The translations under genes and the position numbers were made by a program. Of a DNA stretch of 64,000 nucleotides, positions 30,857 through 42,112 are shown piece by piece. The notes beneath the pieces were generated by a model. That model made no database searches. It was given only the letters and a program-made list of their open reading frames with translations, and was not told where the DNA came from. Positions within the stretch are counted from its first letter, which is position 1, and each line of letters starts with the position of its first letter. The DNA is from Amorphophallus konjac (taxonomy: Eukaryota; Streptophyta; Magnoliopsida; Alismatales; Araceae), in NCBI GenBank assembly GCA_022559845.1, contig JAHNEJ010000369.1:1-64000 (forward strand). Direction: 5' to 3'.

Positions 30857-32973
30857 TTGCGTCCTCAGTCAGTCAATTTACTGATCAACGCTTGAGAGAG
30901 CTGAGGTTAATTAATTAGGTGTGCCAGTACCAAATTAATCTTCGACATACCTGACCTAGCCCGTCCTATGACACCTTGCCGTCTGATATATAATAATCAT
31001 TAGTAAAATAGTAGGTGTTGGGTACGGCTCACGGCTACATCGTGGAGAAACCGCTGATCCACGTCCACATTATTAATTATTATTGTGATCTAGATTCTAT
31101 CTAAACTACTGGGTTGTGCCGGCGGGAGTACCGAAGAACTCTCTCAACAGGAAACAACCCCACCATCATAACATTTGTCTCCAAAATATTATTAATGAGA
31201 CTAATAAGAAGATAATTAAAACAGCGTGGTTGGCTTGGCTTTCCCAATACTTGTACGTGGTTGGAACAATTAATTAGGCCCCCGCCGTCATATTGGCACC
31301 CCGATGCAAGGCGTCATCTGATCCGCTCCCTTTAATTTACCCGTCCTCCCCATGGGAGGATCCCATGCATGTACACATCATGCATCATCTCTCTCTCTCT
31401 CTATCGTTCGTACGTTCGTTCGTCGGTCACACGACACTACACAGAGCCCAGGAAGAAGACTACAAGCCACACACTCTCTGTGTGTGAATTAAGCAAGCAG
31501 CTTCTTGCGAGGCAATGTGATTCTTGCAAGGCCGGCCATCTCTCCCATACGCATTTGTATTTATATCTTGGATCGATTTTTTTAGGGTAGTAGTAGTGGG
31601 AAGAAAAGAAGCAGCAAGGCAAAAGAGGACGGCAGTGGCGCAGCCGTCTGAAGACGGTTGTCTTGTGGGTTGACTCGGCGAGCGCCAGGGATGACGAAGT
31701 CGGGGGGAGAGAGAGAGAGATGGGGGGCACACCTCGTGGGGGCCGCGCCGCCGGCGAGCCGAGACGGGGACGTCGAGAAGATAAAAAGAAAGGGACACAA
31801 AAGTCAGCGACAATGATAGGTTACGGCACGGCGACGTCGTGCCTCCGCCCTCTCTTCGCGCGTACGGCTCTTGATCCTCTCAGCAAATATGTCATATAAA
31901 TTAGCATTTTCATTTTATGGTCCAGCTCGAAGTAAGCGTATGGAGGTGCGGGTGGATGTCCACCTGGTGACCTTCGAGTCAAACTCCGACGCCCATCTCC
32001 TTTTTCGGTTCCGATCTGCACCAACCAGCCCCAACTGCTACAGAAACCTGCTCCCGCTCCTCCAGCTGGTTGCTCAGATCAGTAAATACCCATAAAAAAA
32101 GAGGAGTGCCAATAGATGAGATTAGAGTGCGGGGAGGGAGGCCGGGAGAGCCGCATGCAGAGGCCGGCTTCCTCGGCCACCATGCGTGGATAACTTCGCC
32201 AGCGGCCGACTACCCACCACCGTGGTCTCGCCGCCGCAACCGCCGCCGCCGCCAGAACCACTAATTAACTGACTAACATCCCCATCTGCCAAGACAAGAC
32301 GAGTCGACTCGATCTGCTAGCTAACAAGTGAAGATCACACAACAACCACTCATGCATACTTCCCACCGACCCACCACACCCACGACTCCACTCCACCATG
32401 CGTTCATCCCTCCCTTCTTCCCTTCGACAGACGGTGGTGAGCCGGCGGGGATGGTGGGCTCTAATTGCAATACATCATCAGCCCGTGCCCTGCCATCAGT
32501 CCCCCCCCCCCTCCACCCTATCATTCACATCGTCCTCCACCCCCAACGCCCCCAGGCCCCCCACGCCTCCTCCCCCCAGCCCAACCCCCACGTCGCCTTG
32601 CCGGGACTGGGAGCCGTTGAATCTGACGACATAACTACTGCCTCCTTTCTCAGATATACATATAAACACAAAACTCATGTATGTATGACCGACGTCCCCC
32701 ACCCCTGTCTGATCTGAGTCCTGAGACATCTCTCTCTTATCTGTCTCGGTTGCTGACATGTGCTCGCACGCTTATTGACGACAAATGCTCAAATAAAGAA
32801 AGAAAAGTGAAGATGGGCATACAAAGAAGGCTGACTTAATTAGCTTCTCCAGAAGTACTCTCACAGGTGACCACTTTCTCCTCTCTAACCATAGCTAACC
32901 TACTCTATCGATCGCTCCCAATTTTCTCTCTCTCACCGTAAGACGGGCGGACGGCCGGGAGCTTCAAGGATCG
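28531..32973. other. Intergenic region upstream of the lectin-like gene
   Basis: There is no supported gene in 4.4 kb. The region contains AT microsatellites (28,575-28,592, 29,142-29,172, 30,821-30,852), a CT/AT compound repeat (29,405-29,442) and an ACGT tetranucleotide run (30,253-30,271). It also has a perfect 14-bp inverted repeat (29,181-29,194 with 29,207-29,220, GGTGTGAATAGTGA arms). The part from about 32,300 to 32,973 is C-rich and probably includes the promoter and 5' leader of the gene at 32,974. No TATA box at a good distance is obvious; an ACATATAAAC at about 32,657 would imply a leader near 300 bp. Confidence 0.5.
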
Positions 32974-34587
32974 ATGACGAGGCGAGCTTCGCACTCTCTG
33001 CTCTCGATGCAACGACGTCGGCCACCTCTTCCCTCTTCCCTCTTCTTCTTCTTCTTCTACTACTACTACTTATTCTCTCACTGCAGCTTCACTAATTCCT
33101 CTTCCACAGCTGCAAGGCCCTCCGCCCTCCCTCACGAGATTACCAGAGGCTTCTCGGCCAACCCCAGCTCCAAACCCCCAGCTCCCCTCCTCTCTTCTTC
33201 TCCCCTCTCCTTCCAGCCCGTCCTCGCCGACCCCACGGGAAACTTCTCCCTGGGCTTCCTGCTCGCGTCACCCCCTGACCTCCTCCACCTCGCCGTCGTC
33301 CACCTCCCCTCCGCTCTCCCCGTGTGGCGCGCCTCCCCCGCGCCCACCCGCTGGTCCGACTCCACCTCCCTCTCCTTCAATGGCTCGCTGTTCCTCTCTG
33401 ATCCAACGGGGGCCATCCTCTGGTCGTCCGGGTCTCCCGCCGGCGAACGGGTCGTCCTGCTCTCCTCCTCCAACATCCAGATCCAGAAGCTCTCCGGCTC
33501 CGTTGTCTGGCAGAGCTTTGATTCGCCTTTCGACACGCTCGTCCAGGACCAAAACTTTACCTCCTCCGCAGCCCTCTTCTCCGCCGACCGCCGCTACTCC
33601 ATGCGGCTCGGCGCCGACTACATCGCACTCTACATGGTCGTCCCCGATGCCGCCGCTGCCGGCGCGGTGAGGTACTGGAAGGCGACGGCACTGCGAGAGA
33701 GGGCGGAGATCGTGGATGGGGCGGGTCCGATCTACGCCCGCGTCGAGCCGCTGGGCTTTCTCGGCTTGTATCAGAACGAGACGGCCCGCGTCCACGTCCT
33801 GGCCTTCGATACTTTCAACCGGGGGATCCCCGGATTCCGGCGGCTCACCCTCGAGACTGACGGCAACCTCCGTGCCTACTATTGGGACACGTCCAGCTGG
33901 GTCCGCGACTTCACGGCAATCTCCCACGTGTGCGAGCTGCCGGCATACTGTGGCGCTTACGGGCTTTGCACCATGGGCAAGGGCGAGTGCGGGTGCCTGG
34001 ACGGAAACCGGACGAGCGACGGTTGTCTCCCAGCGGACGCCGGGGACCTCTGTGGCAATAAGTTCTGGGAGGTGAGGCGGACGGGGGTAGAACTGTCTTA
34101 TAAGGATTTGCTGGTTTCCGAGAAAGCGCGCTCCCGGGGGGAGTGCGAGCTGGGCTGCCAGCACAACTGCAGCTGCTGGGGGGCACTGTACAACAACGCG
34201 ACGGGGAGCTGCTACAGGATGGGGTTCCCGGTGGAGACGCTGCTGGCAACCGGGGACGACAACCGGGTGGGTTACTTCAAGGTGAGGGCCGCGAGTATCG
34301 GCGGAGAGGGCGGCGGCGGCGGCGGCAGCAGCAAGGAGGGAAAAAGGGGGCCTTTCGGGGTCGGCGTGCTGTTGCTGGCCGTGGGTCTGCTGGCGTTCGG
34401 TGCCGGTGTCGCTACGTTCGGGGCGTACAGAGTGTGGGAACATCGCCCGCGGCATAGGGGCGGAGCCGGTGGGGGGGGGCTCATGGGGGAGGGGTTCTCG
34501 CCTGGGACGTACAAGGAGTTCCGGGACAGCGCGAGCTTCCGCGCGATCGAGCTCTCCATCCCCTCTTCTGCCTCCTCCAGGGGATGA
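32974..34587 (+). CDS. B-lectin/PAN-domain membrane protein of the At5g03700 type
   Basis: An intronless frame of 537 codons. A signal peptide or anchor lies at residues 20-38 (FFFFFYYYYLF), then a B-type (bulb/S-locus) lectin-like domain at about 75-200 with WQSFDSPFDTL. An S-locus-glycoprotein-like region and an EGF-like cysteine cluster follow (C320, C326, C332, C339, C341, C351). A PAN/apple domain lies at about 360-437 (C360, C391, C395, C399, C401, C413), and a single membrane span at about 460-484. The short cytosolic tail ends in FSPGTYKEF...SFRAIELS. There is no kinase domain. This layout matches the plant PAN-domain proteins related to Arabidopsis At5g03700, a kinase-less relative of S-domain receptor kinases, so a cell-surface carbohydrate or ligand binding role is likely but unproven. 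An alternative start is M12. The GC-rich coding strand contrasts with its flanks. Confidence 0.9.
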   Translation: MTRRASHSLLSMQRRRPPLPSSLFFFFFYYYYLFSHCSFTNSSSTAARPSALPHEITRGFSANPSSKPPAPLLSSSPLSFQPVLADPTGNFSLGFLLASPPDLLHLAVVHLPSALPVWRASPAPTRWSDSTSLSFNGSLFLSDPTGAILWSSGSPAGERVVLLSSSNIQIQKLSGSVVWQSFDSPFDTLVQDQNFTSSAALFSADRRYSMRLGADYIALYMVVPDAAAAGAVRYWKATALRERAEIVDGAGPIYARVEPLGFLGLYQNETARVHVLAFDTFNRGIPGFRRLTLETDGNLRAYYWDTSSWVRDFTAISHVCELPAYCGAYGLCTMGKGECGCLDGNRTSDGCLPADAGDLCGNKFWEVRRTGVELSYKDLLVSEKARSRGECELGCQHNCSCWGALYNNATGSCYRMGFPVETLLATGDDNRVGYFKVRAASIGGEGGGGGGSSKEGKRGPFGVGVLLLAVGLLAFGAGVATFGAYRVWEHRPRHRGGAGGGGLMGEGFSPGTYKEFRDSASFRAIELSIPSSASSRG

Positions 34588-34987
34588 CGTACGGCGCGCG
34601 GCATGGTCTGGTGCGAGGTCGAGCGGGGAAAAGTGGTGGGGTCCTTGAACTTTTTACAGACTGAGGGGAGGGGAGGGAAGGAGACGATTCCATTGCCGCC
34701 ATGGAGAAGCAAGAGCTGTTAAAAACTTGAAGAACACCCGTAGCACTGATGAATGATGAATCAGAGGATCTATCGATGTCGATCCATCTTCAACCGTGGC
34801 AGTGGCACTCGGGCGGCGGAGTTAATGCACGTGAGGCGCAGTGCGTGTTTAATGTTCCGTTGAGAAGTCAGTTGGGGGTCTTAACATCTCTCTCACGGGT
34901 TATGTTTTTGTTGTAGTTGTTATTTTTTAGGTCAAAATAATTATTATAACGGTTTAAAAATGATTATCTAATTCAAGATTCACATCT
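34588..34987. other. 3' flank of the lectin-like gene
   Basis: Probable 3' untranslated region, moderately GC-rich to about 34,860 and then AT-rich. No canonical AATAAA is evident. No gene is present. Confidence 0.5.
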
Positions 34988-34990
34988 CTA

Positions 34991-35395
34991 GCCTAATTTT
35001 GATAGGGAATTTGGGTTAAATTAAATTACTTAGGTTAGTCTATAATTAGTCTATTTTTGATTTGATAGCAAGAGTATTAACTCGGAAATAAGTAGATGGG
35101 CTAACCTAATTTGAATATATTGTGATTTGGTAGTTAGTGGGTTAACCCAATAATATTTATAAGTAAAATATTGAGAGAGAGAGAGAGAGTGCATTTATTG
35201 CACATTTATTGTTGGGTTAACCCTTCTAAATCCACCTCTAGAGGTGGATTTAGAAGTCCAGAGTTACTCCGGATTTAATACTCGTCCTCCCGGTTTAGTC
35301 CAAGTTTAAGTATCAAAGTAATTTGGACTTCAAAAATAGTTAAACCTAGGCTAAACTATGACTAACCGAGGACTAACCATATATCAAAGTGAGGC
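34991..35395. mobile_element. Third Tourist-like MITE with a perfect 34-bp central palindrome
   Basis: The ends GCCTAATTTTGATA and TATCAAAGTGAGGC are imperfectly inverted and are flanked by CTA on both sides (34,988-34,990 and 35,396-35,398). The interior has TTAACCC/GGGTTAA words as in the two MITEs near 28 kb. A perfect palindrome sits near the centre: CTTCTAAATCCACCTCT at 35,223-35,239 followed at once by its complement to 35,256. There is no coding capacity. Confidence 0.65.
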
Positions 35396-35399
35396 CTAA

Positions 35400-37330
35400 T
35401 GATTTGTTTGATTATGAATTAGAACTTTATTGGAGAGAGATGTACACTCATCAATGAAAGGTCATAAAGAGTCCTGAGAGTTATCTTAGAGGACAATCCT
35501 TCGACGGTCAAATCATACAATGATGAAAAATGAGACGAACTCTCGGAGAGAGTGAGAGACAGGCCAAAGTCAGAGAGGGAGAGCGGGCACGAGAGAGTGG
35601 AGTTACACACCTCTTGACTGTTAGGCCATGATCCTACTTATACCGTCGTAGGGGAGAAGGGTTGATTGTTGGGTTGTCGTGGTCGGAGGGGATGTGAGCC
35701 GCCTAGCTCGCGTGCTTGACGAGGCAGAGAGGTATGGGTGTTGACTCACCGTCTCCTCGTCGGAGAGGTAGCTCGGTCATTAATGTGGCATGACTCACCG
35801 GCCATTAATACGGTAGGGTTCATCCGAGAGGGCATGATACTGCGTTATAAGAGAGAGTGGTGTGGGCAGTGTCCTCCCCTCGTCGCTAGACTGGTACATC
35901 GTTCGTCATTAATGCGCTGCGGTAGACGTGCATTGTGGCCGCTGACGGGGAAGGCATATGTAGATATGGGACCTGCGCTGGGGCAGGAAGTGTTCTGGGG
36001 CGGCATGCGGCGTAACAGGCTGTTGAACCTTGAAATTTGCTAAAAAAAGAGAACGAAAAAAGAGAGAAGAATAGGAGAAAAAAGTAGACACCAAGCCAAG
36101 AACAAAACACCACCTGCAGTCCCCTCACTCTCCTACTTAAATGGGCCAAAAAAAGAGCCAAGGATGAGCCCCACGACTGCACATCAGACTGAAGGAGGTC
36201 TCCCTCCAATTGTCCAGACCGGAGGGGGACCCCCTCCAGTGCACTGCAGTGACCGAAGGGGGCACCCCCTCCGGTCCCCTTTCCCATGTGCCACCAAAGA
36301 AAAAAAGAGAAGAAAAAAGAAAAAGAAGAAGAAGAGGAAGAAGAGAAGGGAGGGAGCCCCCTCTGGTCTCCACAGGTGGAGGAGGGACCCCCGATGGTGT
36401 CATGCCACTGGAGAGAGGGGCCTCCGGTCACTGCAACATCGGAGATACCCCCTCCGGTGGCACTCAACCGGAGGGGCAACCCCTCCGGTTCCTCCTCTCA
36501 TGAGAACAAAAAAATAAAAAAGAGGAAGAAAAAGAAGAAGAAAATAAAAGGCGGAGAAGAAGAGGAGGGACCTCCGGTCAATAGTTAACCGGAGGGGGAC
36601 CCCCTCCGGTTTCGCCAATTCATCTTCCAAGCGTCCACCGGCGACACCCCACCTCTGGTTCACTCCCCAACTGTTATAAAAAGTAGGTAGCGGCCAAGGG
36701 GAAGAGGGGAGACGAAGAGCAGCATAAGGGAGCATTTGAAAACTTGGAGAACTTCTAAGAAGTCCAAGTGCAGAGGAAGAAAGCATAGCAACAACAAAAA
36801 GTGAACTCCAACGAAGAGAAGAAGAACCTTGGAGAGTTCTCGCAAGTTCTCGCAAGGATGTAGAGCAAAGGAGGGGGAACTGTGAGAAGAATAATCGGTA
36901 GCAGCAGCAAGATGGTAGCCCAATAAGTAGCAAGAACTCTACGAAGAGCAGCAGAAGGGAGCATTTGAAGATTTGGAAAGCTTCTGAGAGGTCCGAGTGA
37001 AGAGGAAAAAAGTAGAGCAATAGTGGAAAGGGAACTCCAACAAAGAGAAGAAGAACCTTGGAGGGTTCTCGCAAGGATGCAGAGCGAAGGAAGGGAACTG
37101 CGAGAAGAATAGCCAGCAGTAGCAGCAAAGAGGGCAGCCTAGTCCGCAACAGGAACTCCACGAAAAGAAACAAGAGTCATGGGCAGGGTGGGATGGCCAA
37201 GAAAGAAGAGGGTATGGTCACCACCAAAAAGGGTCCTCTTGGGAGTGATGGTCACATTCTTTGAGAGTGGGGAGCATGAAAGACTTCTCATCTCTTAATT
37301 CTTAATGTTATAAAAAAAGTTGCCCAGACC
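35400..37330 (+). repeat. LTR-like region with palindrome array, TATA box and internal tandem duplication
   Basis: No gene is recognisable. The plus strand has an LTR-like order: a GC-mixed part (35,400-36,050), a block of palindromes built on CCGGAGGGG/CCCCTCCGG (36,170-36,660), a TATA box (TTATAAAAAG, 36,674-36,683) and then a purine-rich transcribed-looking leader. The leader contains a 229-bp tandem duplication (36,714-36,942 and 36,943-37,161). Neither the TG...CA ends nor a target duplication could be fixed, so the call as an LTR is an inference. Confidence 0.45.
36714..37161 (+). repeat. About 225-bp tandem duplication
   Basis: Two head-to-tail units start GAAGAGCAGCA and end GAACTC(T)AC. 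Both contain the words GGGAGCATTTGAA, AACCTTGGAG and TTCTCGCAAGGATG at matching offsets. The second unit is about 10 bp shorter because the first has TTCTCGCAAG twice in a row. Confidence 0.85.
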
Positions 37331-37639
37331 AGTGCATCTAAAGGACAATCTTGAATAATCCCTGTGCAAATGCTGTGCAAATCTATGTGTTGTATATCAA
37401 ATGGGAAAATGTGATGTTTTCAAAAGAATTGAAGGAAATGCACAGTGTTGTGTTGTTTTTAAAAGAACGAAAGAAAAATCAAACAATGTCCCGTGCTGTG
37501 CTGTTTTCAAAAGAATCAAAGGAGAATCAAGCAATACCCTGTGCGTCAAAAAAGAATCAAAATGTAATACCCTGTGCTGTACGCGTGGAAGGGAAATAAA
37601 AATGAAAATGGCACGAAGATTTTCGTACGGTAAAATTGG

Positions 37640-38235
37640 CAAGATCTTGTCAAAAAATTACAAAAATGACCTCCCATCAAAAAATTATAGAAAAAACCTC
37701 TATTATCCAAAAATTACAGAACTATCTTTGAAGGAGAGAAAATTACAGAAATACCCTTAAGGGAGAAAATTACAAAAATACTCATGTGGCGAAAAAAATT
37801 ATAAAATTATCTTCGGTGAATGAAAAATTACAAAAATATCTCCATTGATTAAAAAATTATAGAAATATCCCTAGTGATGGAAAAATTATAGAAATATCTC
37901 CGGTGATGAAAAAATTATAGAAGCATATCTAATGAAGGAAAAAATTTAAAAATTATAAAAATATTCTCTGGTGGTGAAAAATTATAAAAATACCCCCGAT
38001 GACGAAAAAATTACAAAAATACAACTAGTGGTGGGAAAATTATAGAATATCCCGACGACGAAAATAGTGCAGAAATATCATCGGAGGTGAAAAATTATAG
38101 AAATATCTCTAGTGATGGAAAAAAAAAGACAAATACCCCGACGACGAGAAAATTACATAAATATCCCTAATGACGAAAAAATTACATAAACACCCCCGAC
38201 ATATCAGAGAATTGCAAAAGTATCCCATTTATGGG
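37640..38235. repeat. About 32-bp degenerate tandem repeat, roughly 18 copies
   Basis: Repeated words AAAAATTATAGAAATATC and CCC(C/T)AGTGATGG alternate with a 30-36 bp spacing and strong divergence. Satellite-like 3' regions of this type are known in Tat-lineage gypsy elements. Here the array lies on the 3' side of a minus-strand Tat-type gag-protease relic, but a link between the two is only inferred. Confidence 0.75.
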
Positions 38236-38469
38236 AAAGCTATATGAAATCCATTGTTCATTTTAGAAATTGCACAAATTTAACGACGTGTTCAAAAATC
38301 ACCAAACAATGCTCTTGTTCTATTTTACGCCGTTTGCACGACTCGGTGGAGTGAGACCACGTCCCTTCCTTGAAACAGTGTGCACTCTCCTGATTTCAAT
38401 TTATAGTTAGCCATCCAAATCCATATATCTTTTTCATGGCCAAGAATTATCATGGTCGAAACCTCAGAA

Positions 38470-38790
38470 ATGAGTGAAATTACAAATAAGTCCAGACAAG
38501 TCAAGAAATGACAGACATGTCCCAGAAGTCAAATGACGGAGCTATTTTCGACAAGTCAAGAAATTAAGATGATGAATACTCAAGAAGTCAAATGACGGAG
38601 TTATTAATTATCGAGAAGTCAAGAAATCAATAAGAGGAATACCCAAAAAGTCAAATGACGAGCTATTTCGGAGAAGTCAAGAAATAAAGTCAGGAGCGCC
38701 CAAGAAGTCAAGCGACGGGGCAATCTCCGAGAAGTCAAGAAATGACAGATATGCCTAAAAAGACAGAAATGACCGGAGTCTTTCTGAAAC
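38470..38790. repeat. About 55-bp degenerate repeat built on GAAGTCAAGAAAT
   Basis: At least five copies of (A)GAAGTCAAGAAAT alternate with AGAAGTCAAATGACG. Spacings near 50-60 bp give an interlocked repeat with diverged spacers. Confidence 0.75.
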
Positions 38791-39073
38791 TGCAAGAACA
38801 CCCCAATGTTTAATTTGGGAAAACTATAGAAATATCGTGATGGAGAAATAATACAAATATATCCCACCTCAGGTAGAAATGTCCTTTATAGACACCAAGA
38901 CAACTTAAAGGTCCGATCACAATCAAAAGAGTGATCATGATCATGAAGTAACTCTGACGGTTCAATAATGATCATTTTGGAGATCTAACGGACCGATCGT
39001 GATGAAATTTGAAATCAATGGTCGGATGGCGATCCAAGACAAATCCAATGACCTGATCAGGGCGAAATCAAAT

Positions 39074-39827
39074 TCAAATATCCAAATGCAGACTGATACA
39101 AATGACCGGGCCCTGCTCGGCCGACCTCTCCTGAGTAGAGTTCAGATAACATCGTCGGGACTCTCCCTGGTCACCTCGGACTTCGCCTACTCCCAGGGGA
39201 GTAGGGAACTTGAGCTTCTGGTGGTATGACGAGGGTACCCCCTTGATGATTTCCAGGATCCCTCGACCGATTATGGCGGTGTACCCTGCCATCCCCTTGA
39301 TGATAGTGAAGTCAGCCATGAAGGTTACCTAGCACGGGGTACTGCCAAGGGAGATCGATAGGGAGATCCACCCTTCGGGGTAGATGGTCGATTCGGAGAA
39401 CAAGAAGGATCCATGCCTATGAGAAGAAGATAGTCATACGAAATAATGATAGGACCACTCCATTATCAACTAAAATACGACGCATAGTACATTGGTTGAT
39501 AGTGATGGAATGACTAATTCGTCAATGTGGGGGGTGGTCAAGCCGGTCAAATCCTCATCCGAGAAGGTGATGGGCTCCCCCAGGCGGTACTTCGTAGGCG
39601 TTCTAGAGGTCGGGGTGTGGGGATGCTCGACTTGGTTAACGCACCGGGCACATGCTCGATGCCGGCTGGAGCTATCCCCACCATTAGTCGACCCTCCCAA
39701 GATCATCATGATTTCCTTGCCGTGTGGTCGGTTGTCGATGGGAGGTGGTGCATCCTCTTTAGGTGGATGCTGCTCGGCCGCTTTGGCCATTAATGTAATG
39801 TCCTCAGATTTTCGGATCATATTTTCC
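39074..39827 (-). pseudogene. Ty3/gypsy (Tat-type) gag C-terminus and protease, 3' portion of a split gene
   Basis: The minus strand encodes a linker with MMILGGSTNGGDSSSRHRAC and then ITFSDEDLTGL, typical of the gag-protease junction of Tat-lineage elements. A broken stretch follows in which the protease active site appears as D-N-G rather than D-S/T-G (about 39,459-39,470). Next comes a protease end with MADFTII...AIIGRGIL and YHQKLKFPTPLGVGEVRGDQ. A stop and a frameshift separate the blocks. Retropepsin normally cuts the element polyprotein; this copy is dead. The 5' half lies at 44,929-45,375, displaced by an LTR insertion. Confidence 0.8.
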
Positions 39828-41326
39828 ATGGGTTACTAGTCGAGTCCGTTTGGATTTTAGAATTTAATATTGGGGTTTCGAACCCCTAAACGGTATTTAT
39901 GTGAGTCATATCGGGTTCGTGTTGGCGCGTTGAGCGGCCTCACTTTTTTCGGGAGTTTTTCGGCGTCAAAATATATTTTTTGAAAATTTTTAGAGGTTAA
40001 TGTAGATTTTCAAAATGAAAAAAAAATAATAACAAAAAAAATGAATTAAAACCTATTTTAAACCCCCTCCCCCACCGTTTCTCTCCCTCTTTCTCTCTTC
40101 CCCGTTCTCACCCTCACTCCCTCCCATTTCTCTCCCTCTCACCCTCCACCTCTCCGACGGCCGACGGGGCACGACAGTGGGCGAGATTGAGGGCGGCTTG
40201 GGCTTCGTGCGGTGGGGACGGACGCGAGAAGCATGAGGCGGTGGCGGGACTCGGCGTGGTCGCAAGATCGAGGTTCGGGTTCGAGTAAACACGTGATTTC
40301 TCGACAGTTTCGCATCCAAATCACATGGTTTCTTCGCCAAAAGGTAGGGTGATGGAATCGTCTCACTTTGGTTGCGATTCCTTATGGTTTTATGTGGTTA
40401 ATTGCATGCTAGGAGGCTTAATCATTGGAATGGTTTGGGTATGACATGAGTTCTTTATAGCTTTTGATTTGGAAAATGCATAGATGTTTCAAGGTTTTTG
40501 GAGCCAAATGAATGTAGGTGGATGTATGAATGTTTGAATAAGGGTTTTTGTATGTTTTGCCCCTCATTTGTGTTGAGTGGGATGGGTTTTCAGGCAGCTC
40601 GCCCTTGCCCGGATCGGAAGCGAGAACACAGTCAATCTTTCGACTGCGTCTAGCTTCATGTTAATGACCGCGGTGTACCCAGAGACAGCGTCTAAGCGTA
40701 TTTGGGGGCTAAGTCGGTAATCCTGAACATGGTGGTCAGACCGACCGCGTTCCTGCTAGTAGCGGTGCCTTCCCCAACCGTGTTCATCAGGACGGTCGAT
40801 TGACCCCCTTGGACCAGTCGACCGAAACCCCCATGTTGTGTCCCCTGTGGTTCTGGAGTTTTAATGATGACAAATATTATGTCTCATTATGTTTACATCC
40901 TTGATGATATAATCTTGCTGTTTATGATAAACTGACAGAACAGCTTTTTAGAATGACTTATGGGTCATGAAAAGGAAGTCAATTCAAGTCAAAAGTTAAC
41001 CAGTGACAGGTAACATCAGTGCACAGTCAGATCAGGTAATGCTCTGTCTACTCTCAGATCTGTGCATATGTTAATTTTTGTACAGAAATGTTAGTGCATG
41101 TGTTAAGTCCATGCACATGGAAGGTCAGTGCTAGTCTTCATATGTGTTTACTTCATACGGTACTTGTTACATGCATTAACTGTGAGCATGGCATAGTCAG
41201 TACATTGTTCGTTGCAAGCCATTGTGCACGCATGACTAAGATCTCTGTCTGCATATGAATTAATCTTGTTTGCATGGCATTTCATCGAACATATTATGCA
41301 ACAGAGTCAGTACATTGCTTAAGTCT

Positions 41327-42045
41327 GTACAGAGATTGCCTAGACTGCTTCAAGACATACAAAGTATGTACAAAGATCCGTCTCACTTAGCGTCTCTGTG
41401 CATGCATCGTGTCTCAAAGTCTGTACATCACTTCATGCTTCATCCGTCTCACTTAGCGTCTCTGTGTGCATCATTTAACAAGTCTATACATTGTCGCCTG
41501 CTCGTGAATCTCTTCTAAGTCTATACATTGCCGCTATGTGTGTGCATCATTTAGCAAGTCTATACATCCGTTAGCCTTGCCTCTTGCTCGCAAAGTCTAT
41601 ACATTCATGAGCTATGGCTGTTCATCGTTTGCATATTGCACACTAAGTCTATCCATCGCTGCATACACTATGCATTTGGGCATCGTTCATTACAGCAAGT
41701 CTGTACACTCGATTGGTGGCTTGTTCATGCATCATCTCACTAAGTCTATACATTCGTTGTGGCTTGTTCATGCATCATCATCTCATCAAGTCTATACATT
41801 GCTGCATGAACACAAGTCTGTACAGTGGTTGACTGCATGTCCGAGCATCCATGATTCAATATGTAGACTTCCCTATCTGCATTTGTGCAACCTCACAAAT
41901 GAAGTCTATACACTCGTTAGCATTCATATTCAAAGTCCATACATTCCTATATGCATATGCATCCTTCGATACAAAGTCTGTACAATCCTAACAATGCATA
42001 CATGTCTATACACTTCCTTGTGACATGTCTATACATTGGTTGTTT
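41327..42045 (+). repeat. Array of about 16 copies of AAGTCTRTACAT in LTR U3
   Basis: Copies of AAGTCTATACAT or AAGTCTGTACA recur every 25-90 bp (for example near 41,327, 41,420, 41,489, 41,517, 41,556, 41,597, 41,697, 41,742, 41,788, 41,812, 41,902, 41,933, 41,975). The sequences between them are unrelated, so selection or conversion appears to act on the short word. Position upstream of the LTR TATA box suggests a regulatory array (inference). Confidence 0.8.
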
Positions 42046-42112
42046 CATACATAATGCTTTATCTCTGCTTGATCGACTGAAGTAACTCTGTCATTAAACT
42101 GGCAGATGTTTG

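Noticed and set aside
32328..32717. Pro/His-rich open frame just upstream of the lectin-like gene
   Set aside because: It is C-rich promoter or leader sequence with no domain; at most it contains short upstream frames.
33268..34455. Minus-strand open frame of 395 codons
   Set aside because: It is a shadow of the GC-rich lectin-like gene on the other strand, with no recognisable domain.
35886..37173. Long Leu/Phe/Ser-rich minus-strand frames that look like membrane proteins
   Set aside because: They are complements of purine-rich GAAGAGAAG-type LTR leader and palindrome sequence; the hydrophobicity is a composition artefact.
37640..38790. Possible CRISPR-like array
   Set aside because: Units are degenerate and of variable length, and the spacers are as repetitive as the repeats; the context is a plant retroelement.
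41270..42023. Open frames over the SIRE-like LTR
   Set aside because: They follow the repeated AAGTCTRTACAT words inside a solo LTR and are not protein coding.
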